64,000 bases of DNA from the NCBI RefSeq assembly GCF_032595355.1, contig NZ_JASMWN010000010.1:1-64000 (forward strand), in the 5' to 3' direction. Source of the DNA: Sedimentitalea todarodis (GTDB taxonomy: Bacteria; Pseudomonadota; Alphaproteobacteria; Rhodobacterales; Rhodobacteraceae). A program made the translations under genes and the position numbers. This document shows, one piece after another, positions 7,683-16,544 of this stretch. The notes beneath the pieces are model-generated. The model had not been told where the DNA came from and did no database searches. It saw only the letters and a program-made list of their open reading frames with translations. Every line of letters starts with the position of its first letter. The stretch's first letter is position 1.

Positions 7683-8936
7683 TCAGGGATTGAGCGGAGG
7701 CAGGCTCGAGTGGGTGGAACTCGCGCGCCGCGTGGTCCGTATCCGCGCCCGCGCCTTGCGATACAGCGCACCGACCTGCCGCCAATGATCTGGTGCATCT
7801 TGCTGTTCCCCGACGCCAAATCGAGCGGCCCCAACCTTGGCAAGCGCGCTGTTCAGGTCAGCCAAGTTGTCTGATGCATCGGCCGGCGCGAATGCTTTCC
7901 AATTGTTCAGGGCCACCATCACTGCGAAAAGATCCTGCTGTGCAATCGCGGCAACAACCGCGTGATGGGCATGGTGCTCGGAGTTGCGCCAGTTGTCGTG
8001 CTGCGCGTCCATCCACTGGGCAATCGTGGGCAGTAACCATTTGAAAACACCCCAACCGATGGCGAGGGCCAAAGACGCGAGACCAAGCCATTTGGCGATG
8101 TCTGCGGGCTCGGGCGGTTTCGGCGGGGCGCCCGTCACCGTCAGCAAGATTTCAGGGACCGACGCGGTTTCGATCTTTCCGGTCTCCAGATTGAACCAGT
8201 CAATCGCGACTTCGGGAAGGGCAATTGTGCCATCTGTCTGTGCCACATAAGTGGTCGTTTCGATGCGGGTCCCGGACAACGTGCCTCGGTCTTCGCTTTC
8301 CGTGACAACCGGGTCCTTTGGATAGGGCCGCAAGGCCGTTGCATCGCTCTCTTTGGCAAGTTGCGGGATCAGAACCGGCGTGGTCCCTTCGATGTGCGCG
8401 CTCAATGTCCGAGTGATCGCATCCCCCACTGCCAGTTCGCTTTCACCGTCGATCGTCTGTTCAAGCTCGAATCCCTTGGCCAGAACGGGCGGAGACAAGT
8501 GTTCGGCGACTTTCGGCAAGCTGGCCTCAAACCCGATATCCGGGAGCGGTGTGGAGTAGCTGATCGGGTCGGTTGTGTCGGGATCTGCATAGGTGATCGC
8601 CACTTCACCCGCCGGCAATTGGTATTCGCCGGCGGCCAGCGGATACAACCGATAGGCGCGCTGCACGCCCGACCATGTCTCACCGTCGATCCTTTCACTT
8701 ATCGGGTTTGTGGCCCGTTCCGGCAGCCGCACCATCAATGACGGAACCTCGAGTGTCGGGAAATCCGGTGAATTCGGCATCCAAGTCGGTACAAGCACCT
8801 TGATACGCAGGACCAGTGGCTGGCCGACGACAACCGTGTCGGTCTCCAGTTCGAAACCGATCTGAGGCTCCTGTGCCGATGCCAGACCCCCTGCGAAACA
8901 GGCAAGGACAAGAGAAAATGCAAACCGCGGGATCAT
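7683..8936 (-). CDS. batD: BatD-like protein, aerotolerance-type operon
   Basis: This 417-residue protein starts at MIPRFAFSLVLACFAGGLASAQ, a signal peptide, giving a start at 8936 that overlaps the preceding gene by four bases. The long beta-rich extracytoplasmic part (VVVGQPLVLRIKVLVP, ISYSTPLPDIGFEASLP) is followed by a membrane segment near residue 305 (WLGLASLALAIGWGVFKWLL) and a cytoplasmic tail. This is the layout of BatD/BatD-like proteins, last in moxR-Bat operons. Its molecular role is unknown; Bat proteins have been linked to oxidative and envelope stress. A longer upstream frame exists but lacks a signal. Confidence 0.75.
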   Translation of the reverse strand: MIPRFAFSLVLACFAGGLASAQEPQIGFELETDTVVVGQPLVLRIKVLVPTWMPNSPDFPTLEVPSLMVRLPERATNPISERIDGETWSGVQRAYRLYPLAAGEYQLPAGEVAITYADPDTTDPISYSTPLPDIGFEASLPKVAEHLSPPVLAKGFELEQTIDGESELAVGDAITRTLSAHIEGTTPVLIPQLAKESDATALRPYPKDPVVTESEDRGTLSGTRIETTTYVAQTDGTIALPEVAIDWFNLETGKIETASVPEILLTVTGAPPKPPEPADIAKWLGLASLALAIGWGVFKWLLPTIAQWMDAQHDNWRNSEHHAHHAVVAAIAQQDLFAVMVALNNWKAFAPADASDNLADLNSALAKVGAARFGVGEQQDAPDHWRQVGALYRKARARIRTTRRASSTHSSLPPLNP

Positions 8937-10456
8937 AGCGCGGCCTCGCTGTTCTCCAGAATGAACCGGCTGCGCAGGAAATCCCCCATGTCGGTGTCGA
9001 TGCTGTCGATCCACTGTTGCGCAGTCTGTGGGGCGGCGTCTTCGGTCGGGGCCTCGATCTGGGTGTCGGCACCGCGCTGCGATTCATTGTCAAAGACAAC
9101 TTCGTCCGCACCGATGCCGCTCTCTTCTCCGGTGTCCGATTGTTCCTGCGCGGTCTCTACGTATTCGACGATGGCCCAGGCAATGTCGCGATTGTTCTCG
9201 GCCGCTGGAAAATCCGGTTGCCGTTCCAGCGCCGTTTCGAACGCCCGCGCGCCGGGGCGGTATTGCCGGTTCCGAATACGCGACAGCCCTTCTGCAAAGG
9301 CCGCATCCGCAGTGCTGATCCCGGCAAAGGTCTCGGCGGCGTCGGCGTATTGACCGGCACGCATCTGTGCGTATCCACGCCACATCGGGTCCGCAAACAG
9401 GTCTGCCGCCCGGGCGTAGTCCTTGTTTTCATAGGCCAGCCGACCCTGCTGATCCGGGGTCAGGAACCAATCCTTCCATCCTTCGGCCTGTCCTGCCGTA
9501 GGTACATGCAGCCCGAACACCAGCAGGATCACAGCACTCCACCGCATGGTCCAGCCGCGGCGGAACCACAACAGCGCCAGCAGTGCGGCGGGCCAGAGCA
9601 ACCACGCGCCGCGATCCTCCCATTTCAGCCTGTCATCAGCCAGCAACGCAGCCTTGTGGGCCGACCGCAGGCTGCGTTCGATCAGGGCTATGTCACTGTC
9701 ATCGGCGCTGAAGGGAACGACGGTGACGTCGCTCAGCCGGTCAAGCTGTGACGGAATTTGACCATCCGGCAAGGTCACCAGCATGACGATCGGTGGCAGT
9801 GGTGCGTCGCCTGATGCCTCAAACGCCGCGATATCCGCCGGGTTCAGGTCGTCCAACACAAAGAGAATGGCGCCTGGTGTCTCTGTGGTTTCGTTCATCT
9901 CCACCGCGAGCGCCAATGCGGCTGCCGGATCGTCTCCGGCCACCGGCATAACGGCCGGATTCAGCCCCTGCAGCAACGGGCGCAGGATGTTCGGGTCCTC
10001 GGTCGGAGGGGAAACCCTGTGTGCACTGCCGGCATAGGCGATCAGCGCGGTTCGAGCGCCGGCGCGTTCGTTGATCAGGTCGAGGATCTTGAACCGGGCG
10101 CGCTCCAACCGGGACGGCGCAAGATCCGCCGTTTCCATCGACTCGGTGACCTTGAGGGCGACGACAAGCGGCGCGGTCTCTGACACCAGCGGGTTGGGGA
10201 TGCGGCTCCAACTGGGTCCAGCGGCTGCGAGCGCCAGAAGCGCAAGGCCCGTCGCCACCCCGTCAATGGGATAGACCCGGCGCGAGCCCGCGTCACCAAC
10301 CTTCAGGGCATCGGCCAGATGGGGGGCAATTTCGGCGGCCTCGAAATCGCGGGTAACCCTGCGGGGTCGCGCAAGATACCAGAGTGCGGCGATGGCCGGA
10401 AGACTTAGCAGCCAAAGCGGCCGCAGGAAATGGAAGGCCTCCAGTGTCTCGATCAT
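8933..10456 (-). CDS. BatB-type VWA protein fused to a TPR (BatC-like) domain
   Basis: This is a 507-residue membrane protein. Residues about 1-35 and 65-82 hold membrane segments, a VWA domain follows to about residue 290, then another membrane segment (LLWPAALLALLWF) and a C-terminal TPR-like region (YARAADLFADPMWRGYAQMRAGQYADAAETF). The order VWA then TPR is a BatB-BatC fusion. The metal-ion site expected as DxSxS reads KVTES (residues 102-106), so the first Asp is Lys; divalent-metal binding is probably lost. It overlaps batD and batA by four bases each. The start at 10456 is chosen for that overlap. Confidence 0.8.
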   Translation of the reverse strand: MIETLEAFHFLRPLWLLSLPAIAALWYLARPRRVTRDFEAAEIAPHLADALKVGDAGSRRVYPIDGVATGLALLALAAAGPSWSRIPNPLVSETAPLVVALKVTESMETADLAPSRLERARFKILDLINERAGARTALIAYAGSAHRVSPPTEDPNILRPLLQGLNPAVMPVAGDDPAAALALAVEMNETTETPGAILFVLDDLNPADIAAFEASGDAPLPPIVMLVTLPDGQIPSQLDRLSDVTVVPFSADDSDIALIERSLRSAHKAALLADDRLKWEDRGAWLLWPAALLALLWFRRGWTMRWSAVILLVFGLHVPTAGQAEGWKDWFLTPDQQGRLAYENKDYARAADLFADPMWRGYAQMRAGQYADAAETFAGISTADAAFAEGLSRIRNRQYRPGARAFETALERQPDFPAAENNRDIAWAIVEYVETAQEQSDTGEESGIGADEVVFDNESQRGADTQIEAPTEDAAPQTAQQWIDSIDTDMGDFLRSRFILENSEAAL

Positions 10457-11433
10457 GTTGTCCTCCGCCGTGCCTGGATGGTCAGGAATGACAAGGTACA
10501 CAGGCCGATCAACAGCCCCGCACCTGCGGCGATCCACGAGAGGTTTTCGGTTGGTCGATAGCTGGTGCTCTTGGTGATGCGAGGGGTCATCTCGTCGATC
10601 TGCGCATAAATCTGGCCCAGAGCTTCGGCGTCGTTGGCAAAGAAGAACGCTCCGCCCGTGCGTGCGGCGATATTTTCAAGGGCACCCAGATCCACCTTGT
10701 CTTCGCCCGAGGCCACGGGATCGCCGACCCCGATGGTCTGAATGACGACGCCGCGATCCGCTGCGATCGTGGCGGCATTGATCGGGGTCATGCGGCTGCT
10801 GGTATCGGCGCCATCGCTCAGCAGGATGATCAACCGCTCGTCCACATCGCTGGCCTCGAACGTGCGTACCGCCAGACCGATTGCATCGCCGATTGCCGTG
10901 TTGGGACCGGCCATGCCGACTTGTGTCTGATCCAGGAAACCATCCAGGCTCTGCAAGTCTTCAGTAAACGGCGCCTGCACAAAGGCCTTGCTGCCAAACA
11001 CGATCAGCGCCATCCGGTCGCTGTCACGCGCGGCGATGAAATCCTTCATTACCGATATCACGGCCGCGAGGCGCTGTTGCCGTGCGCCGCCTTCTCCGAC
11101 AAAGTCGCGTTCGTCCATCGACCCGGAAATATCCAGCGCCAAAACGATGTCGCGCGCCGATTGTTCAATGACGATCGGCTCTCCCAATCGCTCGGGTTGG
11201 GCGAGGCCCAGCATGATCAGTGCCCAGATGGCCATGGCGGCACCCATCTGAAGCTTGCTGCGACGTAGCACCGTTGCGCCGACGGATGGCGTTTCTTCCG
11301 CCGCTTCGGTCAACATGCGAAAGAACGGCACGCGGATTGCGGCGACCTGTTCCTTGTGCGGCGGCATGAAACGCCAGATCAGCCAGGGCGCGGGCAGCAG
11401 CAGCAGCAGCCATGGATTCGCAAGCGTAATCAT
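10453..11433 (-). CDS. batA: BatA-type VWA domain membrane protein
   Basis: This 326-residue protein has an N-terminal membrane segment (LANPWLLLLLPAPWLIW), a second near residues 63-78, a VWA domain and a C-terminal membrane segment (LSWIAAGAGLLIGLCTLSFL). The metal-ion site is intact, D101-x-S103-x-S105 (DISGSM), with downstream elements DGADTSS. BatA proteins form part of a membrane complex with BatB. It sits between DUF4381 and the BatB fusion with overlapping ends. It is the only Bat VWA protein here with a complete metal site. Confidence 0.85.
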   Translation of the reverse strand: MITLANPWLLLLLPAPWLIWRFMPPHKEQVAAIRVPFFRMLTEAAEETPSVGATVLRRSKLQMGAAMAIWALIMLGLAQPERLGEPIVIEQSARDIVLALDISGSMDERDFVGEGGARQQRLAAVISVMKDFIAARDSDRMALIVFGSKAFVQAPFTEDLQSLDGFLDQTQVGMAGPNTAIGDAIGLAVRTFEASDVDERLIILLSDGADTSSRMTPINAATIAADRGVVIQTIGVGDPVASGEDKVDLGALENIAARTGGAFFFANDAEALGQIYAQIDEMTPRITKSTSYRPTENLSWIAAGAGLLIGLCTLSFLTIQARRRTT

Positions 11434-11912
11434 GTGCGCTGCCCTCGCCGCGCTGTGCTGTGGCCCGAGATCCAGTGCCGTGCAAGTTCTGCGAGTCCAG
11501 GTGTCGGGACGACGCTCGTATAGGGCGCATTCGCGAGGACACGGCCGGGACCGTTGGAAAATCCATCCCCGGGCAGGGTCCGGTCCAGATACGCAAGCCA
11601 GTGTTCTCCTGTCAGTGCGGCAACCTCCTCTCGCGGGTACGCCGTCAGGGCCGTACGTCGGATGATCTGAGCGATGCGGGCAGGGTCATCGCCAGCCTCG
11701 GACAACGCATCCAGTGCGGCCCGGCGGTAGGCATTTGCGCGACGATGGCGAAGAAATTCTCGGATCAACAGTAACAAGGCAACTACCAACCCAATGCCCA
11801 GCCAGACCCAGCCCACGGTCTGTGGCATCAGCGAGATCGGCAGAGGCTCGGGTGCCGGTTCCAGCCGGTCGAGCAATTGTACCAAGTTCAGCCCGTCCAG
11901 ATCGCCGTTCAT
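11430..11912 (-). CDS. DUF4381 membrane protein of the Bat operon
   Basis: This 160-residue protein has a single membrane segment at about residues 32-52 (TVGWVWLGIGLVVALLLLI) followed by an Arg-rich amphipathic region (RHRRANAYRRAALDAL) and a C-terminal domain with EEVAALTGEHWLAYLDRTL. This matches DUF4381 proteins, which lie between DUF58 and VWA genes in moxR operons. No enzyme motif is visible. It probably acts as a membrane partner of the neighbouring proteins. It overlaps both neighbours by four bases. Confidence 0.8.
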   Translation of the reverse strand: MNGDLDGLNLVQLLDRLEPAPEPLPISLMPQTVGWVWLGIGLVVALLLLIREFLRHRRANAYRRAALDALSEAGDDPARIAQIIRRTALTAYPREEVAALTGEHWLAYLDRTLPGDGFSNGPGRVLANAPYTSVVPTPGLAELARHWISGHSTARRGQRT

Positions 11913-12865
11913 CTGGTGCGCCTTGTCTGGCCGAGCAGGTGCGAGAGTTGCTCCAGAGCCGGTCGTGCCGTTGTCAGTGGCAGGAAGGGCAGCCCGTATT
12001 TGCGCGACCAGTGGTCAAGCTTGGCCAACCGCCCGCGTGTAACGGTTTCGATCCGTTCGCGCACCTTGCCATCGGCTCCGTTGATCTCGGCCTGCAGTTC
12101 GCCATCGGAAATGGCAACGCGAAACCCTTCGGGCAATGCGTCGGCCAGCGGGTCGGATACACAGAAGAGCAGCACATCGTTATGCTGTGCCAGTGACCTG
12201 AGCAGCCGCTCGGTCTGAACGTCAATGGTGTCAAAATCAGAGAAAACCAGCACCAGGTAATCGGTCTTGGCAATCCGGCCCGCCGCCTTGAGGGCCGCGT
12301 TCAACGATCCGGGTTCCGGCACGGCACGGGTCGCGTGAAGCCGTGTGTTGGCATCGGCGACCGAGGCCAGGAACCGGTTCACTGCGGCGGGCGCGCGCAC
12401 CGGGCGATGTTCGGCAATTGCGTCGTCACCGAACACCAACCCGCCGACGCGATCCCCCTGCGCCAGCAGCCGATGTGCCGCCAATGCGGCGGCCTCGGCG
12501 GCAATCACCGATTTCATGTAGACGCGGCTGCCAAAAAACATCGACATCCGCTGATCCACCAGCAGCAGGGCCGGGCGGTCGCGTTCCTCGGTATAGACCC
12601 GGACATGGGGCTCGCCGGTGCGCGCCGTCACCTTCCAGTCGATGGTGCGGATGTCGTCGCCGGCAAAGTAATTCCGCAATTCTTCGAAATTCAGCCCCCG
12701 CCCGCGCAGCTTGGATGCATGGCGACCGTTCAGAACCGACTGTGCCGGTTGCCGGGGCAGCAGGCTCAGCCGTCGCGCCGGACCCGCCAGCCGCAACAAC
12801 TGGCGCAGATCCACATGCACGCGCGGGTCGTGCTGGCTTGCCATTGTCTGGGCGCTCTTGGTCAT
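11909..12865 (-). CDS. DUF58 family protein of the MoxR/Bat operon
   Basis: This 318-residue soluble protein carries the DUF58 hallmark RNYFAGDDIRTIDWKVTARTG (about residues 64-84), followed by PHVRVYTEERDRPALLLVDQRMSM, a degenerate VWA-like segment. DUF58 proteins almost always follow a MoxR ATPase, as here, and are thought to be their clients or adaptors. It starts 19 bases after the moxR stop and ends overlapping the DUF4381 gene. No membrane segment is visible. Confidence 0.88.
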   Translation of the reverse strand: MTKSAQTMASQHDPRVHVDLRQLLRLAGPARRLSLLPRQPAQSVLNGRHASKLRGRGLNFEELRNYFAGDDIRTIDWKVTARTGEPHVRVYTEERDRPALLLVDQRMSMFFGSRVYMKSVIAAEAAALAAHRLLAQGDRVGGLVFGDDAIAEHRPVRAPAAVNRFLASVADANTRLHATRAVPEPGSLNAALKAAGRIAKTDYLVLVFSDFDTIDVQTERLLRSLAQHNDVLLFCVSDPLADALPEGFRVAISDGELQAEINGADGKVRERIETVTRGRLAKLDHWSRKYGLPFLPLTTARPALEQLSHLLGQTRRTR

Positions 12866-12884
12866 GATCCCTCTCGCGCCGCGC

Positions 12885-13868
12885 CTAGGGCAGTGCGACC
12901 AGCTTGATGATCTCGTCTGTTATGTCGTCGGTGACCTTGCCGTCTCCCTGCGCTTCATAGCTGAGGGCAATACGGTGGCGGAAAACGTCATGCGCGATCG
13001 CCCGCACGTCCTGCGGGTCGACATAGTCGCGCCCGGCCATCCAGGCGTGGGTGCGGCTGCATTTATCAAGTGCCAGAGATGCCCGGGGGCTGGCTCCGAC
13101 TTCGATCCAGTTGCCCAGATCTTCGCTGAGCCTTGCTGGCGTCCGCGTGGCATAGACCAGATCGGCCATATAGCGGTCCATTGCGTCCGACACGTGGATT
13201 TGCCCGATCTCGGCGCGGGCATCGAATACCGCTTGCTGTGCAATCTCTTTCGGGGTCTCCTTGGCATCCGGCGCCGGCGCATGCGCGGCCTGTTCCTCGC
13301 CGCGCACGAGCCGGATCACGTCGACTTCGTCTTCGACCGGCGGATATGTGATGTTCACATGCATCAGGAACCGGTCCATCTGTGCCTCGGGCAGCGGATA
13401 AGTGCCTTCCTGCTCGATCGGGTTCTGAGTCGCCATCACGATGAACAGCGGCTCCATCTTGTGGGTGGTACCGGCAACAGTCACCTGCCGCTCTTCCATT
13501 GCTTCCAGCAGCGCGGCCTGCACTTTTGCAGGGGCGCGGTTGATTTCGTCGGCGAGCACGATGTTGGCAAAAATAGGACCGGGATCGAAACGGAATTCGG
13601 CCTTGCCCGCACCCTGCAGATAGACCTCGGTTCCGGTGACGTCGGATGGCAGCAAATCGGGTGTAAACTGAATGCGGCTGAACCTTGCATCCAGATTTTT
13701 GGCCATGGCTTTGATAGCGCGGGTCTTGGCGAGGCCAGGCAAGCCTTCAACCAGCAGGTTGCCGTTGGCAAGAAGCCCGATGATCAGCCGGTCGATCACA
13801 TCAGTTTGCCCGATGATGGACTGTCCCATGCGGGCTTTCAGATCGAAAATCTGATCATGTGCTGTCAT
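12885..13868 (-). CDS. moxR: MoxR-family AAA+ ATPase
   Basis: This is a 327-residue AAA+ protein of usual MoxR length. The Walker A variant GLPGLAKTRA (about residues 41-50), Walker B VLADEINRAPAK and sensor segment VMATQNPIEQEGTYPLPEAQMDRF are all present. MoxR ATPases act as chaperones for metal or complex assembly together with VWA proteins. It is the first gene of a six-gene minus-strand operon. The start at 13868 (MTAHDQIFDLKARMGQSIIG) matches the family; 41 more upstream residues in the same frame look non-coding. The AT-rich DNA just upstream (about 13880-13920) is the likely promoter region. Confidence 0.92.
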   Translation of the reverse strand: MTAHDQIFDLKARMGQSIIGQTDVIDRLIIGLLANGNLLVEGLPGLAKTRAIKAMAKNLDARFSRIQFTPDLLPSDVTGTEVYLQGAGKAEFRFDPGPIFANIVLADEINRAPAKVQAALLEAMEERQVTVAGTTHKMEPLFIVMATQNPIEQEGTYPLPEAQMDRFLMHVNITYPPVEDEVDVIRLVRGEEQAAHAPAPDAKETPKEIAQQAVFDARAEIGQIHVSDAMDRYMADLVYATRTPARLSEDLGNWIEVGASPRASLALDKCSRTHAWMAGRDYVDPQDVRAIAHDVFRHRIALSYEAQGDGKVTDDITDEIIKLVALP

Positions 13869-14006
13869 CCGTGATCTCCGGAGTTTTCTTTTATAAACAA
13901 TTATCTGTACGTTGATATGACTGTAGTGCGTGAAGTGGTCAAGCAATCCTAGCGTGTCTGCTCCCGATGCGTAAGGGGGTGCACAGACCATCGGGCCCGC
14001 CGCCGC

Positions 14007-14783
14007 CTAGTCGAAACTCACAAACGACTTGGCGACATCGCGGTCATACCGCCCGCTCGCGGTCAGGAGTTGCCTTGTATAGTCTTGTTTCGGCGTGCCA
14101 GAGCGCAGTTGTTCTGTCGTCAACACCTCGGCAAAGCGCCCCCGGTTCATCACGGCGACGCGCTCGCACATATGGGCGACGACGGCGAGATCGTGACTGA
14201 CCATGAGATAGGTCAGCCCGCGTTCGCGTTGAATACGTTTCAGCAGGTTCAGGATTTCGGCCTGTACCGACACGTCCAGCGCCGAGGTCGGCTCATCCAG
14301 CAACAGTATCTCGGGTTCAAGGATCAGGGCGCGCGCGATCGCAATCCGCTGCCGCTGTCCGCCCGAAATTTGATAGGGATAGCGAAACCGCATCTCTATC
14401 CCTAGACCCACATCCTCCAGCGCCGTGAGAACCCGCGCCTCACGCCGGTCCATCCGATGAATTTCCAGAGGTTCCATCAGGATATCATTGATCGTGTGCC
14501 GGGGGTGCAGCGATCCGTAGGGGTCCTGAAACACCATCTGCATGCGTCGGGTGGTCTTTCGGTCGCGGCGATGCTCAAGTTCGGCACCGGCGATCTTTAT
14601 CGAGCCTGTCCAGTCCTGCGTCAGCCGAGAGATCGCGCGAAGGACGGTTGATTTGCCCGAGCCGGATTCACCAACCAAACCAAAGGATTCTCCCGCCTCG
14701 ATGCGAAACGATACGTCCTGCACCGCGCGCAATTCGGATCGACCCTGCCCAAATGTCACGTTGAGTTCGCTGACGTCAATCAC
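14007..14783 (-). CDS. Dipeptide/oligopeptide ABC transporter ATPase (DppF-like)
   Basis: This 258-residue ABC ATPase has Walker A GESGSGKST, signature ISGGQRQRIA and Walker B ILLLDEPTSALD, then the switch His in MVSHDLAVV. It is the second ATPase of the five-gene transporter operon and is shorter than typical DppF, ending soon after the C-terminal RSGTPKQDYTRQLL. It powers peptide or related substrate import with the DppD-like partner. Its start overlaps the dppD-like stop by eight bases. The exact substrate is not given by the sequence. Confidence 0.9.
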   Translation of the reverse strand: MIDVSELNVTFGQGRSELRAVQDVSFRIEAGESFGLVGESGSGKSTVLRAISRLTQDWTGSIKIAGAELEHRRDRKTTRRMQMVFQDPYGSLHPRHTINDILMEPLEIHRMDRREARVLTALEDVGLGIEMRFRYPYQISGGQRQRIAIARALILEPEILLLDEPTSALDVSVQAEILNLLKRIQRERGLTYLMVSHDLAVVAHMCERVAVMNRGRFAEVLTTEQLRSGTPKQDYTRQLLTASGRYDRDVAKSFVSFD

Positions 14784-15618
14784 CTGCTGTCACCCATGCC
14801 GGATCACGCTGCAACACCGGCAGCATATCCTGTGGCTCGTCCAGTTCCGGTACGCAGTTGAGCAGACCGCGCGTATAGGGGTGCTTTGCTTCGTTCAGAC
14901 GACCGGCTTCAATCACTTCCATGACCCGACCGGCATACATGACCAGCACCCGGTCACAGAACGACGCGACAAGGTTCAGGTCGTGGCTAATCAGGATCAG
15001 CCCCATACCCCGTTCGCGCACCATGTCATCGAGCAGCGCCAGCACTTGCATCTGTACCGTCACATCCAGCGCCGAGGTTGGCTCATCCGCAATGATGATG
15101 TCCGGGTTCGGGATGAGCATCATCGCGATCATCACCCGCTGCCCCATACCGCCCGATACCTGATGCGGATACATCTGATACACTTTTTCCGGTTCTCGGA
15201 TCTGCACGGTTTTCAGCATCTGCAAGGCCTGCGCCCGCGCCTCGCGCCTGCTGGCCGAGGAATGCACCAGAAACGCTTCGGCGATCTGGTCGCCGACCCT
15301 CAGCACCGGGTTCAGGGAGTAGCGCGGGTCCTGCATGATCATCGAAATCCGCGCCCCGCGAATACCACGCATCTTGCGTTCCGAAGCAGTCATCAGGTCA
15401 ATTCCGTCAAACTCCATCTTGTCGGCCGATACGCGCCCGTTGCCCGCCGACAGGCGCAGCAGGGCGCGACCGGTCTGTGACTTGCCCGAGCCCGACTCCC
15501 CCACGATGCCCAGCCGTTCGCGACCGAGATCAAACGACACCCCGCGCACGGCCTTGACCGGCCCCCTGTGGGTTTCAAACGTGACCCGCAGGTCCTTGAC
15601 GGAGAGCAGCGGCGTCAT
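14776..15618 (-). CDS. Dipeptide/oligopeptide ABC transporter ATPase (DppD-like)
   Basis: This 280-residue ABC ATPase carries GESGSGKSQTG (Walker A), VSGGMGQRV (signature; a Met replaces the usual Gln) and DIIIADEPTSALD (Walker B). The C-terminal region HPYTRGLLNCVPEL is the peptide-transporter tail. In related transporters the end of this tail holds a Cys-rich iron-sulfur motif, but here the protein stops before one. It overlaps the permease gene by four bases upstream and the second ATPase downstream, so all are co-translated. Confidence 0.9.
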   Translation of the reverse strand: MTPLLSVKDLRVTFETHRGPVKAVRGVSFDLGRERLGIVGESGSGKSQTGRALLRLSAGNGRVSADKMEFDGIDLMTASERKMRGIRGARISMIMQDPRYSLNPVLRVGDQIAEAFLVHSSASRREARAQALQMLKTVQIREPEKVYQMYPHQVSGGMGQRVMIAMMLIPNPDIIIADEPTSALDVTVQMQVLALLDDMVRERGMGLILISHDLNLVASFCDRVLVMYAGRVMEVIEAGRLNEAKHPYTRGLLNCVPELDEPQDMLPVLQRDPAWVTAGD

Positions 15619-16544
15619 GTGTCGGTGTTCTTCGGATCAAGGGCGTCGCGCAGGCCGTCACCCAACAGGCAAAAGCCGAGGCTGACCACGAAGATCGCGA
15701 TGCCGGGCACCGTCGGCACCCACCATTGATCCAGCAGCAACTGCCGCCCGGTCGAGATCATCGCACCCCATTCCGGCAGCGGCGGCTGTGCGCCTAGCCC
15801 CAGAAAGCCAAGCCCCGCCGCCGTCAGGATGATCCCCGCCATGTCCAGCGTCAGCCGCACGATGACCGACGACAGACAGATCGGCACCACGTGGCGGCGC
15901 AGAATGCGAAAGGTGGATGCGCCCTGTGCCTGTGCGGCAAGGATGAACTCCGCATTTCGGATGGTCAGAACCTCGGCCCGCGCAATTCTTGCATAGGGCG
16001 ACCATGTGGTCAGGGCGATGGCGAGCACCGCGTTCTCCAGCCCCGGACCCAGGGCCGCCACCAGTGCAAGGGCGAGGATCAGGCGCGGGAACGCCAGAAA
16101 GATATCGGTGATGCGCATCAGCACATTGTCGACCCATCCGCCGAGATAGCCAGCGATCGTGCCAATCGCCAATCCGATCGGCACGACGATGACCGAGACA
16201 AGCCCGACGATATACAGCGTGATGCGCGAGCCCCAGATGATCCGGTCATAGATGTCGCGGCCCAGTTGATCGGTGCCCAGCCAATGTTCGGCGCTGAACG
16301 GTTGCAGCCGGTTCGCAAGATCGGGTTCCAACCCGTTGGTCGCGGTCAATACCGGCGCAAAGATCGCCATCAGGATCAGGCCAAGAATAATCACTAGACC
16401 CGTCATCGCGATCGGGTTTGACCGAAACGCCAGCCAGCTCAGATAGCTGCGCTGACAGCGGGCCTGAAATTTCGATTGCGGGGCAGGGGACATGAGCCAT
16501 GCACGCAGCCCGCCGTTGGCCTTCGGTGCGTTGCTGTCACTCAT
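15615..16544 (-). CDS. Dipeptide/oligopeptide ABC transporter permease (DppC-like)
   Basis: This 309-residue inner-membrane permease has a cytoplasmic lead (to about residue 35), a first membrane segment (IAMTGLVIILGLILMAIFAPVL), an LGTDQLGRDIYDRIIWG periplasmic motif and the BPD-type EAA-like loop ARAEVLTIRNAEFILAAQAQGAS. These are characteristic of DppC/OppC. It pairs with the DppB-like permease next to it, with four-base overlaps on both sides. It forms half of the membrane channel. Confidence 0.92.
   Translation of the reverse strand: MSDSNAPKANGGLRAWLMSPAPQSKFQARCQRSYLSWLAFRSNPIAMTGLVIILGLILMAIFAPVLTATNGLEPDLANRLQPFSAEHWLGTDQLGRDIYDRIIWGSRITLYIVGLVSVIVVPIGLAIGTIAGYLGGWVDNVLMRITDIFLAFPRLILALALVAALGPGLENAVLAIALTTWSPYARIARAEVLTIRNAEFILAAQAQGASTFRILRRHVVPICLSSVIVRLTLDMAGIILTAAGLGFLGLGAQPPLPEWGAMISTGRQLLLDQWWVPTVPGIAIFVVSLGFCLLGDGLRDALDPKNTDT

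Noticed and set aside
12711..13874. 387-codon plus-strand frame opposite moxR
   Set aside because: Shadow of moxR, His/Arg-rich without family match.
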